Below, one piece after another: positions 54,114 to 62,553 of a stretch of DNA of 64,000 nucleotides; the first letter of the stretch is position 1, and every line of letters begins with the position of its first letter. The translations under genes were made by a program, and so were the position numbers. Origin of the DNA: Capillimicrobium parvum (GTDB taxonomy: Bacteria > Actinomycetota > Thermoleophilia > Solirubrobacterales > Solirubrobacteraceae); assembly GCF_021172045.1 (NCBI RefSeq), contig NZ_CP087164.1, positions 1,612,001 through 1,676,000 of the forward strand. The letters are read 5' to 3'. Below the pieces are notes generated by a model. It was not told where the DNA came from, did no database searches, and was given only the letters and a program-made list of their open reading frames with translations.

Positions 54114-54229
54114 TGACCTGGTCGGTTCGGACTCCTCCTACGAAGCGGCCAGGTGGAGCAGAGCACCCTCGATCTACCTCCAGGGATCGAGGACCCCGGC
54201 GACGCCTCGGCCCCACGGGCCGGGGCGTC
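54114..54229 (+). ncRNA. Candidate structured RNA upstream of 54284
   Basis: CCTGGTCG (54118-54125) can pair with CGGCCAGG (54146-54153); CCTCGATC (54167-54174) with GATCGAGG (54185-54192); and GACGCC-t-CGGCCC (54201-54213) with GGGCCG-g-GGCGTC (54217-54229). A loop segment CTCC (54135) could also pair with GGAG (54155). A -10-like TAACGT at 54102-54107 would start the RNA near 54114. Base pairing is dense for a non-coding stretch, but in 70% G+C DNA chance stems are common. Confidence 0.4.
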
Positions 54230-54283
54230 GATCGTTTGCGGCGCCGCGTGCACCGGCGGCCGTCACCGGGTAGCCCGCCTCAC

Positions 54284-54658
54284 ATGCCGACCGAACCCGA
54301 ACCCGTCACGCTCGCCCAGCTGGCCCGTCGCGCCGCGGAGATCGTCGACCCGGACGACGAGAACGCGGACGTCGGCGAGTTCGCCCAGCTGCTCGAGGAC
54401 GCCGACGAGCCCGCGCGCGCCCTGCTCGAGGAGCCGCTCGACGAGCGGATCGCCGAGGTCGTGCGGCGCATCGACCCCGAGCAGGAGGTGCCGCAGATCG
54501 TCATGGCGGGCGCCATCGTGCGCTATCTCGCGCACAAGACACAGCAGACCGGCGACGACCGCGAGGCGCTGCTGCGCCTCGCCGCCCGCGCCGAGTTCCA
54601 CGGCGATCCGCCGCCCGTGGTCGCCGACTGGCTCGTCGACCAGGGCGTCGTGGTCTGA
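54284..54658 (+). CDS. Conserved-type acidic hypothetical protein
   Basis: 124 residues from ATG 54284. TLAQLARRAAEIVDPDDENADVGEFAQLLEDADEPARALLEEPLDERIAEVVRRIDPEQEVPQIVMAGAIVRYLAHK is acidic and helical; the C-terminus GDPPPVVADWLVDQGVVV is hydrophobic. No Cys, signal or membrane segment. Codon bias is strongly coding. Function unknown. Confidence 0.75.
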   Translation: MPTEPEPVTLAQLARRAAEIVDPDDENADVGEFAQLLEDADEPARALLEEPLDERIAEVVRRIDPEQEVPQIVMAGAIVRYLAHKTQQTGDDREALLRLAARAEFHGDPPPVVADWLVDQGVVV

Positions 54659-54690
54659 GGCGGCCGCCTCGCCCGGGCGCTTCGGCCCGG

Positions 54691-55107
54691 TCAGCTGGGC
54701 AGAGACGACCCGGCGAAGCCGAAGAACCACACGCCGAACGCCAGCAGCGCGACGCTCACCGACACGACCATCACGCTGTCGAGGATCGTGCGCTGGCGGG
54801 TGGACCCGCGCTCGCCGCGCATCGACTTCTGCCACGACGCCTGGACGCGCTGCCGGCGCGGGGCGCGCAGGACGGCGGCGTAGAGGCGGTCCAGCCGGGA
54901 GAGCACCTTGCCGATGATCACCATCGTCACCGGGATGCCGACGATCACGAGCAGGTACGGCCCGAGCGACGGCGAGGAGCCCTCCTGCAGCTTCGACCCC
55001 AGCCACAGCCAGAGCACCGGCACGACGACCCACATGGCGACCGATCCGGCTGCCATGAGCAGGATGAGCACCAGCGCGACGGGGCGGCTCAAGAGCTTCC
55101 TGACCAT
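54691..55107 (-). CDS. Membrane protein of unknown function
   Basis: 138 residues from ATG 55107 (GTG 55131 is an alternative). Three membrane helices: VALVLILLMAAGSVAMWVVVPVLWLWLG, LGPYLLVIVGIPVTMVIIGKVL and ILDSVMVVSVSVALLAFGVWFFGFAG, with a basic cytosolic loop RLYAAVLRAPRRQRVQASWQKSMRGERGSTRQR between. Not assigned to a family. Confidence 0.75.
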   Translation of the reverse strand: MVRKLLSRPVALVLILLMAAGSVAMWVVVPVLWLWLGSKLQEGSSPSLGPYLLVIVGIPVTMVIIGKVLSRLDRLYAAVLRAPRRQRVQASWQKSMRGERGSTRQRTILDSVMVVSVSVALLAFGVWFFGFAGSSLPS

Positions 55108-55163
55108 CGGGTCAGCAAGGTACCCGGACACGCCGGGGATCTAATCGCGGGTGGGGCTCGCCG

Positions 55164-55487
55164 CTACCAGGCCTGAGTCGTGCCGCAATGCGGGCACGAG
55201 ACCGAGGTCGACACGGGCGCGGCGAACACCATCCCGCAGGAGCAGGTGTACGTCGCTCGGTCGATCGGGCCGCCGGCCTCCCGCACCCGGGCCTCCGGGT
55301 CTGGAGGCTCCGCTGCCGGAGCCGGAGCCGGAGCCGGCGTGGGAGCGGTCGCTGTCGCCGGGGCGGCGGCCGTGGGGTCCGGGCGGTCCGTCCGCTCCGG
55401 CCGGGTCGGGGCGCGGCGCGCGGACGTGGGCCCGAGTCGCTGGAGCTGGCGGGCTATACGAGATCGCATGGGGGTTGACGGGGACAT
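55164..55487 (-). CDS. Small zinc-ribbon protein with Ala/Pro linker
   Basis: 107 residues from ATG 55487 (AGAGGA upstream). An Arg-rich start is followed by a low-complexity AAAPATATAPTPAPAPAPAAE linker and a C-terminal zinc ribbon YTCSCGMVFAAPVSTSVSCPHCGTTQAW (CxC plus CxxC). Probably a cytosolic metal-binding or protein-interaction module. It ends next to the 55107 gene and is divergent from ccmE. Confidence 0.7.
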   Translation of the reverse strand: MSPSTPMRSRIARQLQRLGPTSARRAPTRPERTDRPDPTAAAPATATAPTPAPAPAPAAEPPDPEARVREAGGPIDRATYTCSCGMVFAAPVSTSVSCPHCGTTQAW

Positions 55488-55614
55488 CGCTTTTTCCTCT
55501 CTGCCCCAAAGGACGCCGCGGGACGCCATTCGTTTCGCAACATCCATCGAATTTCCTGGGCGATCGCTTGAGCGCGCCGTTCGGCGCGTGACCTTCGTAG
55601 ACTGCAAGCCAGAC

Positions 55615-56022
55615 ATGAACCCCGCCCGCAAACGCCGTATCCGCCTGGTCATCGCCCTCACCGCCGCGCTGCTGCTGGCCAGCGGCCTCGTCTACACGAG
55701 CTTCAGCGCCGGCAGCCAGGCCAAGAGCCCCAGCGACCTGCTCGCCGGGGTCGACAAGGGCCGCACCTACCAGCTCACCGGCAAGGTTGCCGACGGCTCG
55801 GTCCGGCGCGAGGGCGAGGAGCTGCTGTTCAAGGTGCGCGACCGCAAGGGCACCGCGGCGGTGCCGGTGCGCTACACGGGCACGGTGCCCGACCCGTTCC
55901 GGGAGGGCCGCGAGGTCATCGTCACCGTGAAGCGGGGATCCGACGGGACGTTCGTCGGCGAGCGCGACTCGCTGATCACGAAGTGCCCGTCGAAGTTCAC
56001 CGCCGAGAAGACGCCGTCGTAG
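55615..56022 (+). CDS. ccmE: Cytochrome c maturation haem chaperone CcmE, cysteine type
   Basis: 135 residues from ATG 55615; the upstream open frame is antisense to the zinc-ribbon gene. One N-terminal membrane helix (IRLVIALTAALLLASGLVYTSF) and an OB-fold (GRTYQLTGKVADGSVRREGEELLFKVRDRKGTAAVPVRYTGTVPDPFREGREVIVTVKR). The haem-binding His of E. coli CcmE is replaced by Cys in LITKCPSKF. Cys-type CcmE proteins usually show CxxxY; here the Tyr is Phe. ccmF begins 11 bases later. Confidence 0.92.
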   Translation: MNPARKRRIRLVIALTAALLLASGLVYTSFSAGSQAKSPSDLLAGVDKGRTYQLTGKVADGSVRREGEELLFKVRDRKGTAAVPVRYTGTVPDPFREGREVIVTVKRGSDGTFVGERDSLITKCPSKFTAEKTPS

Positions 56023-56033
56023 GGCGCTGACCG

Positions 56034-58199
56034 ATGGCGATCGTCGGCCGCGCGGCCCTGATCATCGCCCTGGGGGTCTGTGCCTACGGGATGTTCGCCG
56101 CCCTCTACGGCGTGCGGACCGGCCGGCGCGAGTGGGTCGACTCGGCGCGGCGCTCCGTCTACGCGCTGGCCGCGCTGCTCACGGTCGCGTTCGCGGTCCT
56201 CGAGATCGCTTTCCTGCGCTCGGACTTCCACTTCGTCACGGTCGCGCAGCACTCGTCGACCACCACGCCGACCTTCTACAAGGCCGCCGCCGTGTGGTCC
56301 TCGCAGGAGGGCTCGCTGCTGCTGTGGGTCTGGCTGCTGTCCCTGTGGTCGAGCCTGGTGCTGTTCATGACGCGCCGGCGCATGCGCGACGTCGTGCCCT
56401 GGGCGACGACCGTGCTGCTCGGCTACGGCGCGTTCTTCTGCGTGCTGCTCGTCTTCAAGGTCACGCCGTTCGAGACGGTCGTGGCGGCGCCGCCCGAGGG
56501 CGTCGGCCTCAACCCGCTGCTGCGCCACCCGAGCATGATGATCCACCCGCCCATGCTGTACTCGGGCTACACGCTGTTCGCGATCCCGTTCGCGTTCGCG
56601 GTGGGCGCGCTGATCGCGCGGCGGGTGGACGCCGAGTGGATCCGCTCGACGCGCCGGTTCGCCCTGGCCGCGTGGCTGTTCCTCGGCATCGGGATCCTCC
56701 TCGGCGCGCGCTGGTCCTACGCGGAGCTCGGCTGGGGCGGCTACTGGGCCTGGGATCCCGTCGAGAACGCCTCGCTCATGCCGTGGCTGATCGGCACCGC
56801 GTTCCTGCACTCCGTGATGATCCAGGAGAAGCGGGGGATGCTGAAGATCTGGAACGTGTCGCTCGTCCTGGCGACCGGCACGCTCTGCGTCCTCGGCACG
56901 TTCCTCGTGCGCAGCGGCATCCTGAACTCCATCCACGCGTTCGGCGCGTCGACGCTCGGCATCCCGTTCGTCGTGCTGATCTGCGGGATGGCGCTCGGGT
57001 CGATCGCGCTGGTGATCTGGCGGCGCGATGTCCTGCGCTCCGAGCACCGCCTGGACTCGCTGTTCTCCCGCGAGGCGGTGTTCCTGCTGAACAACATCGT
57101 CCTCGTCGCGCTGTGCTTCGTCGTCTTCTGGGGCACGTTCTTCCCGCTGATCTCCGAGGCGGTCACCGGCAACGAGACGTCGGTCGGGCCGCCGTGGTTC
57201 AACCGCTACACGGTGCCGCTCGCGCTCGTCCTCGTACTGCTGTCGGGGATCGGCCCGCTCATCGCCTGGCGCCGCGCGACCGTGGCGAACCTCCGCCGGA
57301 CGTTCACCGTCCCGGTCCTGTGCGGGCTCGTCGCGCTCGTCGCGCTTCTGCCGGTCGGCGGCGTGCCGCAGAAGCCGCTCGCGCTGGCGATGTTCGCGCT
57401 GGCGGCGTTCGTGGCGGGCACGGTCGGCCAGGAGATCTTCCGCGGGGTGCGCGCCCGGCGGGCCATGTCGCACGAGCCGGTGCCGATGGCGTTCGTCTCG
57501 CTCGTGCGTCGCAACCGCCGGCGCTACGGCGGCTACTTCGTCCACCTCGGCATCGCGATCCTCTTCGTCGGCGTGGCCGGCTCGTCGGCCTTCCAGGTGG
57601 CGCGCGACATCACGCTCAAGCCGGGCCAGTCGGCCCGCGTGGACGGCTACGACGTGCGCTACGTGCAGGCGACCGGCACCGCGTCGGACCCGCAGGACAC
57701 CGGAGCGGCGCTCGTGCTCGGCGCGGTGCTGCAGGTGTCCAAGGACGGCAAGGTCGTCACGACCCTGCGCCCGTCGCGCGGCTACTACCCGGCGATGAAC
57801 CCGACGATGCCGCCCGTGCAGCGCCTGGTCTCGGGCGAGGGCGAGAGCGAGATCGGGCTCGACGCCGGGGTCACCCACGACCTGTGGAGCGCGGTGAGCC
57901 CGGACCTGACCTGGGTGATGAAGGCGGTGGGCGGGGCCGACCGCTTCATCGCGTCGCCGCAGGGCGAGGGGCTCACGACGGCCGCCGCGCTGCAGGGGAT
58001 CGCGCTCGCCTACGAGCGCCAGCCGCCCGCGACGACGTTCAGGGTGATCAACTCACCGCTGGTGTTCTGGATCTGGGCGGGCAGCCTCATCGTCTTCTCG
58101 GGCGGCCTGATCGCCCTGTGGCCGGCGCCCGACGCCGCGCGCCGGCGCGCCACCGCGGGCCTGAAGGCGCGCGTGGCCCAGGATCTCGGCCAGGCTTGA
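56034..58199 (+). CDS. ccmF: Cytochrome c haem lyase CcmF
   Basis: 721 residues with about 14 membrane helices. The WWD haem-handling motif is GWGGYWAWDPVENASLMPWL, preceded by HPSMMIHPPMLYSGYTLF with haem-ligand histidines, and a large extracytoplasmic C-terminal segment lies between GYFVHLGIAILFVGVAGSSAF and the last helix VFWIWAGSLIVFSGGLIALWP. It joins haem from CcmE to apocytochrome c. Full length, intact. Confidence 0.96.
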   Translation: MAIVGRAALIIALGVCAYGMFAALYGVRTGRREWVDSARRSVYALAALLTVAFAVLEIAFLRSDFHFVTVAQHSSTTTPTFYKAAAVWSSQEGSLLLWVWLLSLWSSLVLFMTRRRMRDVVPWATTVLLGYGAFFCVLLVFKVTPFETVVAAPPEGVGLNPLLRHPSMMIHPPMLYSGYTLFAIPFAFAVGALIARRVDAEWIRSTRRFALAAWLFLGIGILLGARWSYAELGWGGYWAWDPVENASLMPWLIGTAFLHSVMIQEKRGMLKIWNVSLVLATGTLCVLGTFLVRSGILNSIHAFGASTLGIPFVVLICGMALGSIALVIWRRDVLRSEHRLDSLFSREAVFLLNNIVLVALCFVVFWGTFFPLISEAVTGNETSVGPPWFNRYTVPLALVLVLLSGIGPLIAWRRATVANLRRTFTVPVLCGLVALVALLPVGGVPQKPLALAMFALAAFVAGTVGQEIFRGVRARRAMSHEPVPMAFVSLVRRNRRRYGGYFVHLGIAILFVGVAGSSAFQVARDITLKPGQSARVDGYDVRYVQATGTASDPQDTGAALVLGAVLQVSKDGKVVTTLRPSRGYYPAMNPTMPPVQRLVSGEGESEIGLDAGVTHDLWSAVSPDLTWVMKAVGGADRFIASPQGEGLTTAAALQGIALAYERQPPATTFRVINSPLVFWIWAGSLIVFSGGLIALWPAPDAARRRATAGLKARVAQDLGQA

Positions 58200-58205
58200 G
58201 CCCCG

Positions 58206-58490
58206 GTGGACGTGCTCGCGCTGCTGGCGATCCTCGCCCTGCTCCTGCTCGTCGTCGCCGCGGTGTCGGCGCCGCTGCGGCGCCGGCGCGTGGACGCGGT
58301 GCGCGAGCGCGACCACACCGACCGCGACGAGCTCGAGGCCCAGCGCGAGGCGAAGTACCGCGAGATCCGCGACGCCGAGCTCGACCACCAGACCGGGAAG
58401 CTGTCCGAGCCCGACTGGCGCGTGCTCGACCGCCAACTGCGGGCCGAGGCGGTGGAGATCCTGCGCCGCCTCGACGAGCTCGAAGACTGA
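58206..58490 (+). CDS. CcmI-like short membrane protein
   Basis: 94 residues from GTG 58206, six bases after ccmF. One membrane helix LLAILALLLLVVAAVSAPL, then a charged helical domain EREAKYREIRDAELDHQTGKLSEPDWRVLDRQLRAEAVEILRRLDEL. The KYREI.D.E.D...GKL...DW..L...L motif is the N-terminal CcmI region; the TPR part of full CcmI is absent. Likely an assembly factor with CcmF. Confidence 0.75.
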   Translation: MDVLALLAILALLLLVVAAVSAPLRRRRVDAVRERDHTDRDELEAQREAKYREIRDAELDHQTGKLSEPDWRVLDRQLRAEAVEILRRLDELED

Positions 58491-58515
58491 TCGGACCCAC
58501 TACGATGCGGGCCTC

Positions 58516-58743
58516 ATGGAGCTGATCCTCGACGTCGTCCAGGTCTTCCTCGCGGTCCTGCTCATCTTCCTGGTGCTCATGCACTCGGGCAAGGACGCGG
58601 GCCTCTCCGGCGCGTTCGGCGTGGGCACCGGCGCGGGCCCGCTCGGCGGCGGCTCGCTCGTCGAGCGCAACCTGAACCGCTGGACGGTCGGGATCGCGAT
58701 CGCGTTCGTGATCAACACGATCATCCTCATCAAGATCGGCTGA
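58516..58743 (+). CDS. secG: Preprotein translocase subunit SecG
   Basis: 75 residues. Two membrane helices, VVQVFLAVLLIFLVLMHSGKDAGLSGAFG and NRWTVGIAIAFVINTIILIKIG, with the Gly-rich loop typical of SecG. It stabilises the SecYE channel. A TACGAT hexamer lies nine bases before ATG 58516, so transcription likely starts two or three bases upstream of the start codon. Confidence 0.95.
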   Translation: MELILDVVQVFLAVLLIFLVLMHSGKDAGLSGAFGVGTGAGPLGGGSLVERNLNRWTVGIAIAFVINTIILIKIG

Positions 58744-58798
58744 CGAGCGGGTTCGGCGACGGACCCCGTCGCTCCGGCCCACCTGGTAAGGGTTGATC

Positions 58799-59662
58799 GT
58801 GCACCGTGGCGGCCTCCTGGCGCTCGTCGTCGTCCTCGTGGGCCTCGCCGGCTGCGGCGGCGGGGAGCCAACGTCGGCACGGCACGCGGCCGAGACCGGG
58901 GCCGGTCAGGTCGCCAACGGGCCGGCGAAGGCATCCGAGCAGCCGGCGATCGGCCCGACCGGGCTCGCCCCGGTCCATCGCACGCGCCCGGGCCCTGTGC
59001 CCATCCTCATGTACCACGTCGTCGGCAACATCACCCCCGGGGCCCCGTATCCCGACCTGTGGGTGTCACCGGAGCTCTTCGCGCGGCAGATGGAGGCGCT
59101 GCGGGTCGCGGGCTACCACGCGGTGACCCTCGACGCCGTCCTGGACAACTGGCGCAACCGCGCGAAGCTGCCGTCCAAGCCCGTCGTGCTCTCCTTCGAC
59201 GACGGCTACTACGGCCAGTCGCACTACGCGGCGCCCGTCCTGCGCCGCCTGGGCTGGCCGGGCGTCCTGAACCTCGCGCTGCACAACCTCGGGCACGACG
59301 GCATCAGCGCGCGCCGCGTCCGCCGGCTGATCGCTGCCGGCTGGGAGATCGACTCGCACACGCTGACGCACCCGGACCTCACGACGCTGGCGCCGCACCC
59401 CCTGCGGCGCGAGCTGGCCGGGTCGAGGGCCGAGATCAAGCGGCGCTTCGGGGTCCCGGTCAACGCGTTCTGCTACCCCGCCGGGCACTACGACCCCACG
59501 GTGCAGGCCGCGGTGCGCGCCGCGGGCTACCGCGCGGCGACGACCGAGATCCCGGGAGATGCCGCGCCGGACGACGATCCCTACGCGCTGCCGCGCATCC
59601 GCGTCCGCGGGGGCGAGTCGCCGACCGAGCTCGTCGGGGCGCTTGCGAGCGCGGCCGGCTGA
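58799..59662 (+). CDS. Polysaccharide deacetylase (NodB) lipoprotein
   Basis: 287 residues from GTG 58799 (TTG 58793 possible). Signal peptide with lipobox LAGC (VVLVGLAGCGGG). NodB domain: PVPILMYHVVG, VVLSFDDGYYGQSHYAAPVLRRLGWPGVLNL with the catalytic and metal Asp, IDSHTLTHPDLTTL with both metal His, and AFCYPAGHYDPTVQAAVRAAGYRAATTE. It probably deacetylates cell-wall or capsule glycan outside the membrane. Confidence 0.94.
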   Translation: MHRGGLLALVVVLVGLAGCGGGEPTSARHAAETGAGQVANGPAKASEQPAIGPTGLAPVHRTRPGPVPILMYHVVGNITPGAPYPDLWVSPELFARQMEALRVAGYHAVTLDAVLDNWRNRAKLPSKPVVLSFDDGYYGQSHYAAPVLRRLGWPGVLNLALHNLGHDGISARRVRRLIAAGWEIDSHTLTHPDLTTLAPHPLRRELAGSRAEIKRRFGVPVNAFCYPAGHYDPTVQAAVRAAGYRAATTEIPGDAAPDDDPYALPRIRVRGGESPTELVGALASAAG

Positions 59663-59668
59663 CCCCGC

Positions 59669-61039
59669 TCAGGCGCCGCCCGTGATGCGGAACCCGTCCG
59701 CGCGCAGCGCCGGCGCAACGGTGCCCGAGGCGAACCGCGTGCCGTAGAACTCGGCCTCGCTGACCAGCCGCTGGGCGGAGGTCAGCGCCTCGGTCGCCGC
59801 CAGGATCCGCAGGACCGAGTCGGTGAAGCGCACGTCGCGCAGCGGCCGCGCGATCCGGCCGTCCTCGACGAGGAAGGTGCCCTCGCGCGAGACGCCCGTC
59901 AACAGCGCGCTGCGCTCGTGGACGACGTTGAGGTACCAGAGGCGGGTGATGTAGATGCCGCGCTCGATCGGCGCGGCGAGCTCGTCCACCGACGCGGCGC
60001 CGCCGCCGGCCAGGACGAGGTTGCGCGTCCCCGGGCCCCAGGCGCTGCCGCCGGGCTCGAGCGCGTGGCCGGTCGACGCGGCGCCGTCGCCGGCGATCGC
60101 GGCGGAGCGCGTGTCGTGGACGACCGCGCGCGCGACGCCGTCCTCGATCAGGGGCCGGGGCGCCTTCGGCACGCCCTCGGCGTCGAACGCCCGCGGCAGC
60201 GTGCCGGGGAAGCGCGGGGCGTCGGACAGCTCGATGCCCCGCGCCGCGACGCGGGCGCCGAGCCGGCCGACGAGCGCGCCGCGGCCCTCGGCGTGGGCGA
60301 GGCCGTTGAAGGCGAGGTCGCCGAGCATGTCCAGCAGCGCCCCGACCGCCTCGTGCTCGAGGACGACCGGGTACTCGCCGGGCTCCAGGCCGGCCGCCTG
60401 GCCGGTGACCACCTTCGCGGCGGCGCGGTGCGCGAGGGCGGCGCCGTCGACGTGGCCGAGGCCCGTGCCGGCGCCGGCCGCGAAGCCCGCGCGGCCGGAG
60501 GCGTCCCGGCACAGCACGCGCATCGCGGCGTCCGTGACCCGGTCGGCGACGGCCAGGCCCCGCGAGGACGTGATCGCCGTACGGACGTCGCCCGCGGTCC
60601 AGACGCCGTCGGCGTCCAGGCCGTGCTCACCGGCCGCGCCGGCGGCGGCCGCCAGCGCGGCGCCGGCGGCGGCGGGGTCGAGCTCGGCGGTCGCCGCGTC
60701 GAAGCCGTCGTGCCCGCCGCCCGCTGCGGGTTCCGGCAGGCCCGGGTAGATGCCCGGTCCCGAGCGGGCGGCGGCCTCGGCGGCCCGGCGGGCGCGCCCG
60801 GCGGTGGCGCGCAGCGTCGCGTCGTCGAGCGCGGTGCAGGACGCCCCACCGGTCTGCCCGTCCACGACCGAGAGGACGTGGACGGTGACGGTGTCCAGGG
60901 CGGTGGCCTGGGTCGGGACCGAGCCGGCGAAGCGGTTGGTCAGCGAGCGCTCGTGCACCACGGTGACCTGGGTCTCGCCGCCGCCGGCCGCCTCCAGGAC
61001 CCGGCCCGCGAGGTCGAGCGGATCGGGCGGGCCGGTCAT
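59669..61039 (-). CDS. TldE/PmbA-like modulator protease subunit
   Basis: 456 residues from 61039, overlapping the tldD stop by four bases. It aligns with the PmbA/TldE half: no HExxxH, but VVLEHEAVGALLDMLGDLAFNGLAHAEGRGALVGRLG in its place, and the C-terminal beta domain TRNLVLAGGGAASVDELAAPIERGIYITRLWYLNVVHERSALLTGVSREGTFLVEDGRIARPLRDVRFTDSVLRIL. With TldD it forms a heterodimeric protease that trims peptides, including modified natural-product precursors. Confidence 0.9.
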   Translation of the reverse strand: MTGPPDPLDLAGRVLEAAGGGETQVTVVHERSLTNRFAGSVPTQATALDTVTVHVLSVVDGQTGGASCTALDDATLRATAGRARRAAEAAARSGPGIYPGLPEPAAGGGHDGFDAATAELDPAAAGAALAAAAGAAGEHGLDADGVWTAGDVRTAITSSRGLAVADRVTDAAMRVLCRDASGRAGFAAGAGTGLGHVDGAALAHRAAAKVVTGQAAGLEPGEYPVVLEHEAVGALLDMLGDLAFNGLAHAEGRGALVGRLGARVAARGIELSDAPRFPGTLPRAFDAEGVPKAPRPLIEDGVARAVVHDTRSAAIAGDGAASTGHALEPGGSAWGPGTRNLVLAGGGAASVDELAAPIERGIYITRLWYLNVVHERSALLTGVSREGTFLVEDGRIARPLRDVRFTDSVLRILAATEALTSAQRLVSEAEFYGTRFASGTVAPALRADGFRITGGA

Positions 61040-62553
61040 CGCGCCGCCGTCCGGCAGCGCGCCTCGGAGGGTCCCGGACCGCCGCCACCCGCGCCCACCT
61101 CGACGCCCCGGAACCGCGCCGGCGCGGTGCCGTGCGAGACCGCCATGATCTGGCCCGGCTCGCCCTTGCCGCAGTTCAGCAGCCCGTGCAGGCGCCATTC
61201 GGGCGCCGAGCAGACCGCGTCCAGCGACCCCCAGAACCGGGGCGACACGCCCGCGTAGGAGGCGTTGCGATACAGCCGGCCGAGCTCTCCGCGCCGGATC
61301 TCGCGCGCGATCTCCGTCCCGAACTGGAAGTGCAGGCGGCGGTCGTCGATCGACCACGAGCGGTTCGTCTCGAGATACAGGCCCTCACCGGTGTCGGCCA
61401 GCAGGTCGGCGAGCGACCCGGCGCCGCCCGGCTCGAGCGAGACGTTCGTCATCCGGACGATCGGCTGGCGCGCGAAGCCGTCGGCGCGCGCGCAGCCGCC
61501 CGACTCGGCGAGCCCGATGGCGGCCGCGGACGTCCGGTCCGACAGCGCGGCCCGCAGGATCCCGCCGTCGACGAGCGTCGTGCGCCGCGCCGCCACGCCC
61601 TCGTCGTCCCAGGCGAACGTGCCCAGGCCGCCGGGCAGCGTGGCGTCGGCCGTGACGTGCATGGGCTCCGAGCCGAAGCGCAGCGAGCCGATGTCCGACG
61701 GCGCGATCCAGCTCGTGCCGGCGTAGGACGCCTCGGCGCCGAGCATGCGGTCGAGCTCGAGCGCGTGGCCGATCGACTCGTGGACCTGCAGCGCGAGCTG
61801 CTCGCCGCCCAGCACGAGCGTGACGGGGCCCGTCGGGCACACCGGAGCGGTGAGCAGCGCCACCGCCTCCTCGGCGACCCGCGGCGCGTTCGCCGCGAGG
61901 TCCAGGCTCAGCAGGTGCTCCCAGCCCGCCGCGGCGACCGATCCGCCGTGCCCGCTCGGGTACGAACGCACCTGCGCCTCGTCGCCGTCGACGGCCAGCG
62001 CCTCCAGGCCGCCGCCGCAGTGGACGATCGTCTGCTCGCACAGCGCCCCGGCGGTCGAGGCGAACGTGACGTGCGTGCGGACGCTCAGGCAGGACGCCTC
62101 GCGGCGCGCGATGCGCGCGTCGCCCGCCATCGCCGCCTCGGCGGCCAGCAGGTGATCGAGCTTCACGTCGACCGAGACGGCGAACGGGTCCTGCGCGCAC
62201 GGCGACGCCCAGGTGCCCGTGGCGGGCGTCACGCCGGTCACTGCCGCCGCCCATGCGCGCCGGCCGGCGGCCGGGCGCGGCTGGGCCTCGGCGACCGCGA
62301 TCGCGCGGGCGAGCGCGCCGCGCGCGGCGGCGGGCGTCATCTCGGCGGTGGCGGCGAAGCCCCAGGCACCGCCGCTGCGCACCCGGACGCCAACCCCGGC
62401 CGACGCCTCCGACTCCAGCCACTCGACGGCGCCGTTGCGCACGCCGATCGCCTCGCTGTCGCGGACGACGACCCGCGCCTCGGCGTGGTCGCACCCGGCG
62501 GGGACGACGCCGAGGAGGTCCTGCAGGAGGTCGCGCACGGACACGGCGGTCAT
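61036..62553 (-). CDS. tldD: TldD metalloprotease
   Basis: 505 residues. The zinc motif HESIGH is in QLALQVHESIGHALELDRMLGAEASYAGTSW (about residue 256), and the third ligand region IVRMTNVSLEPGGAGSLADLLADTGEGLYLETN is present. The N-terminal RNGAVEWLESEASAGVGVRVRSGGAWGFAAT is the standard TldD/PmbA entry. It pairs with the TldE gene downstream. No peptide-modification cluster is seen in the window. Confidence 0.93.
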   Translation of the reverse strand: MTAVSVRDLLQDLLGVVPAGCDHAEARVVVRDSEAIGVRNGAVEWLESEASAGVGVRVRSGGAWGFAATAEMTPAAARGALARAIAVAEAQPRPAAGRRAWAAAVTGVTPATGTWASPCAQDPFAVSVDVKLDHLLAAEAAMAGDARIARREASCLSVRTHVTFASTAGALCEQTIVHCGGGLEALAVDGDEAQVRSYPSGHGGSVAAAGWEHLLSLDLAANAPRVAEEAVALLTAPVCPTGPVTLVLGGEQLALQVHESIGHALELDRMLGAEASYAGTSWIAPSDIGSLRFGSEPMHVTADATLPGGLGTFAWDDEGVAARRTTLVDGGILRAALSDRTSAAAIGLAESGGCARADGFARQPIVRMTNVSLEPGGAGSLADLLADTGEGLYLETNRSWSIDDRRLHFQFGTEIAREIRRGELGRLYRNASYAGVSPRFWGSLDAVCSAPEWRLHGLLNCGKGEPGQIMAVSHGTAPARFRGVEVGAGGGGPGPSEARCRTAAR

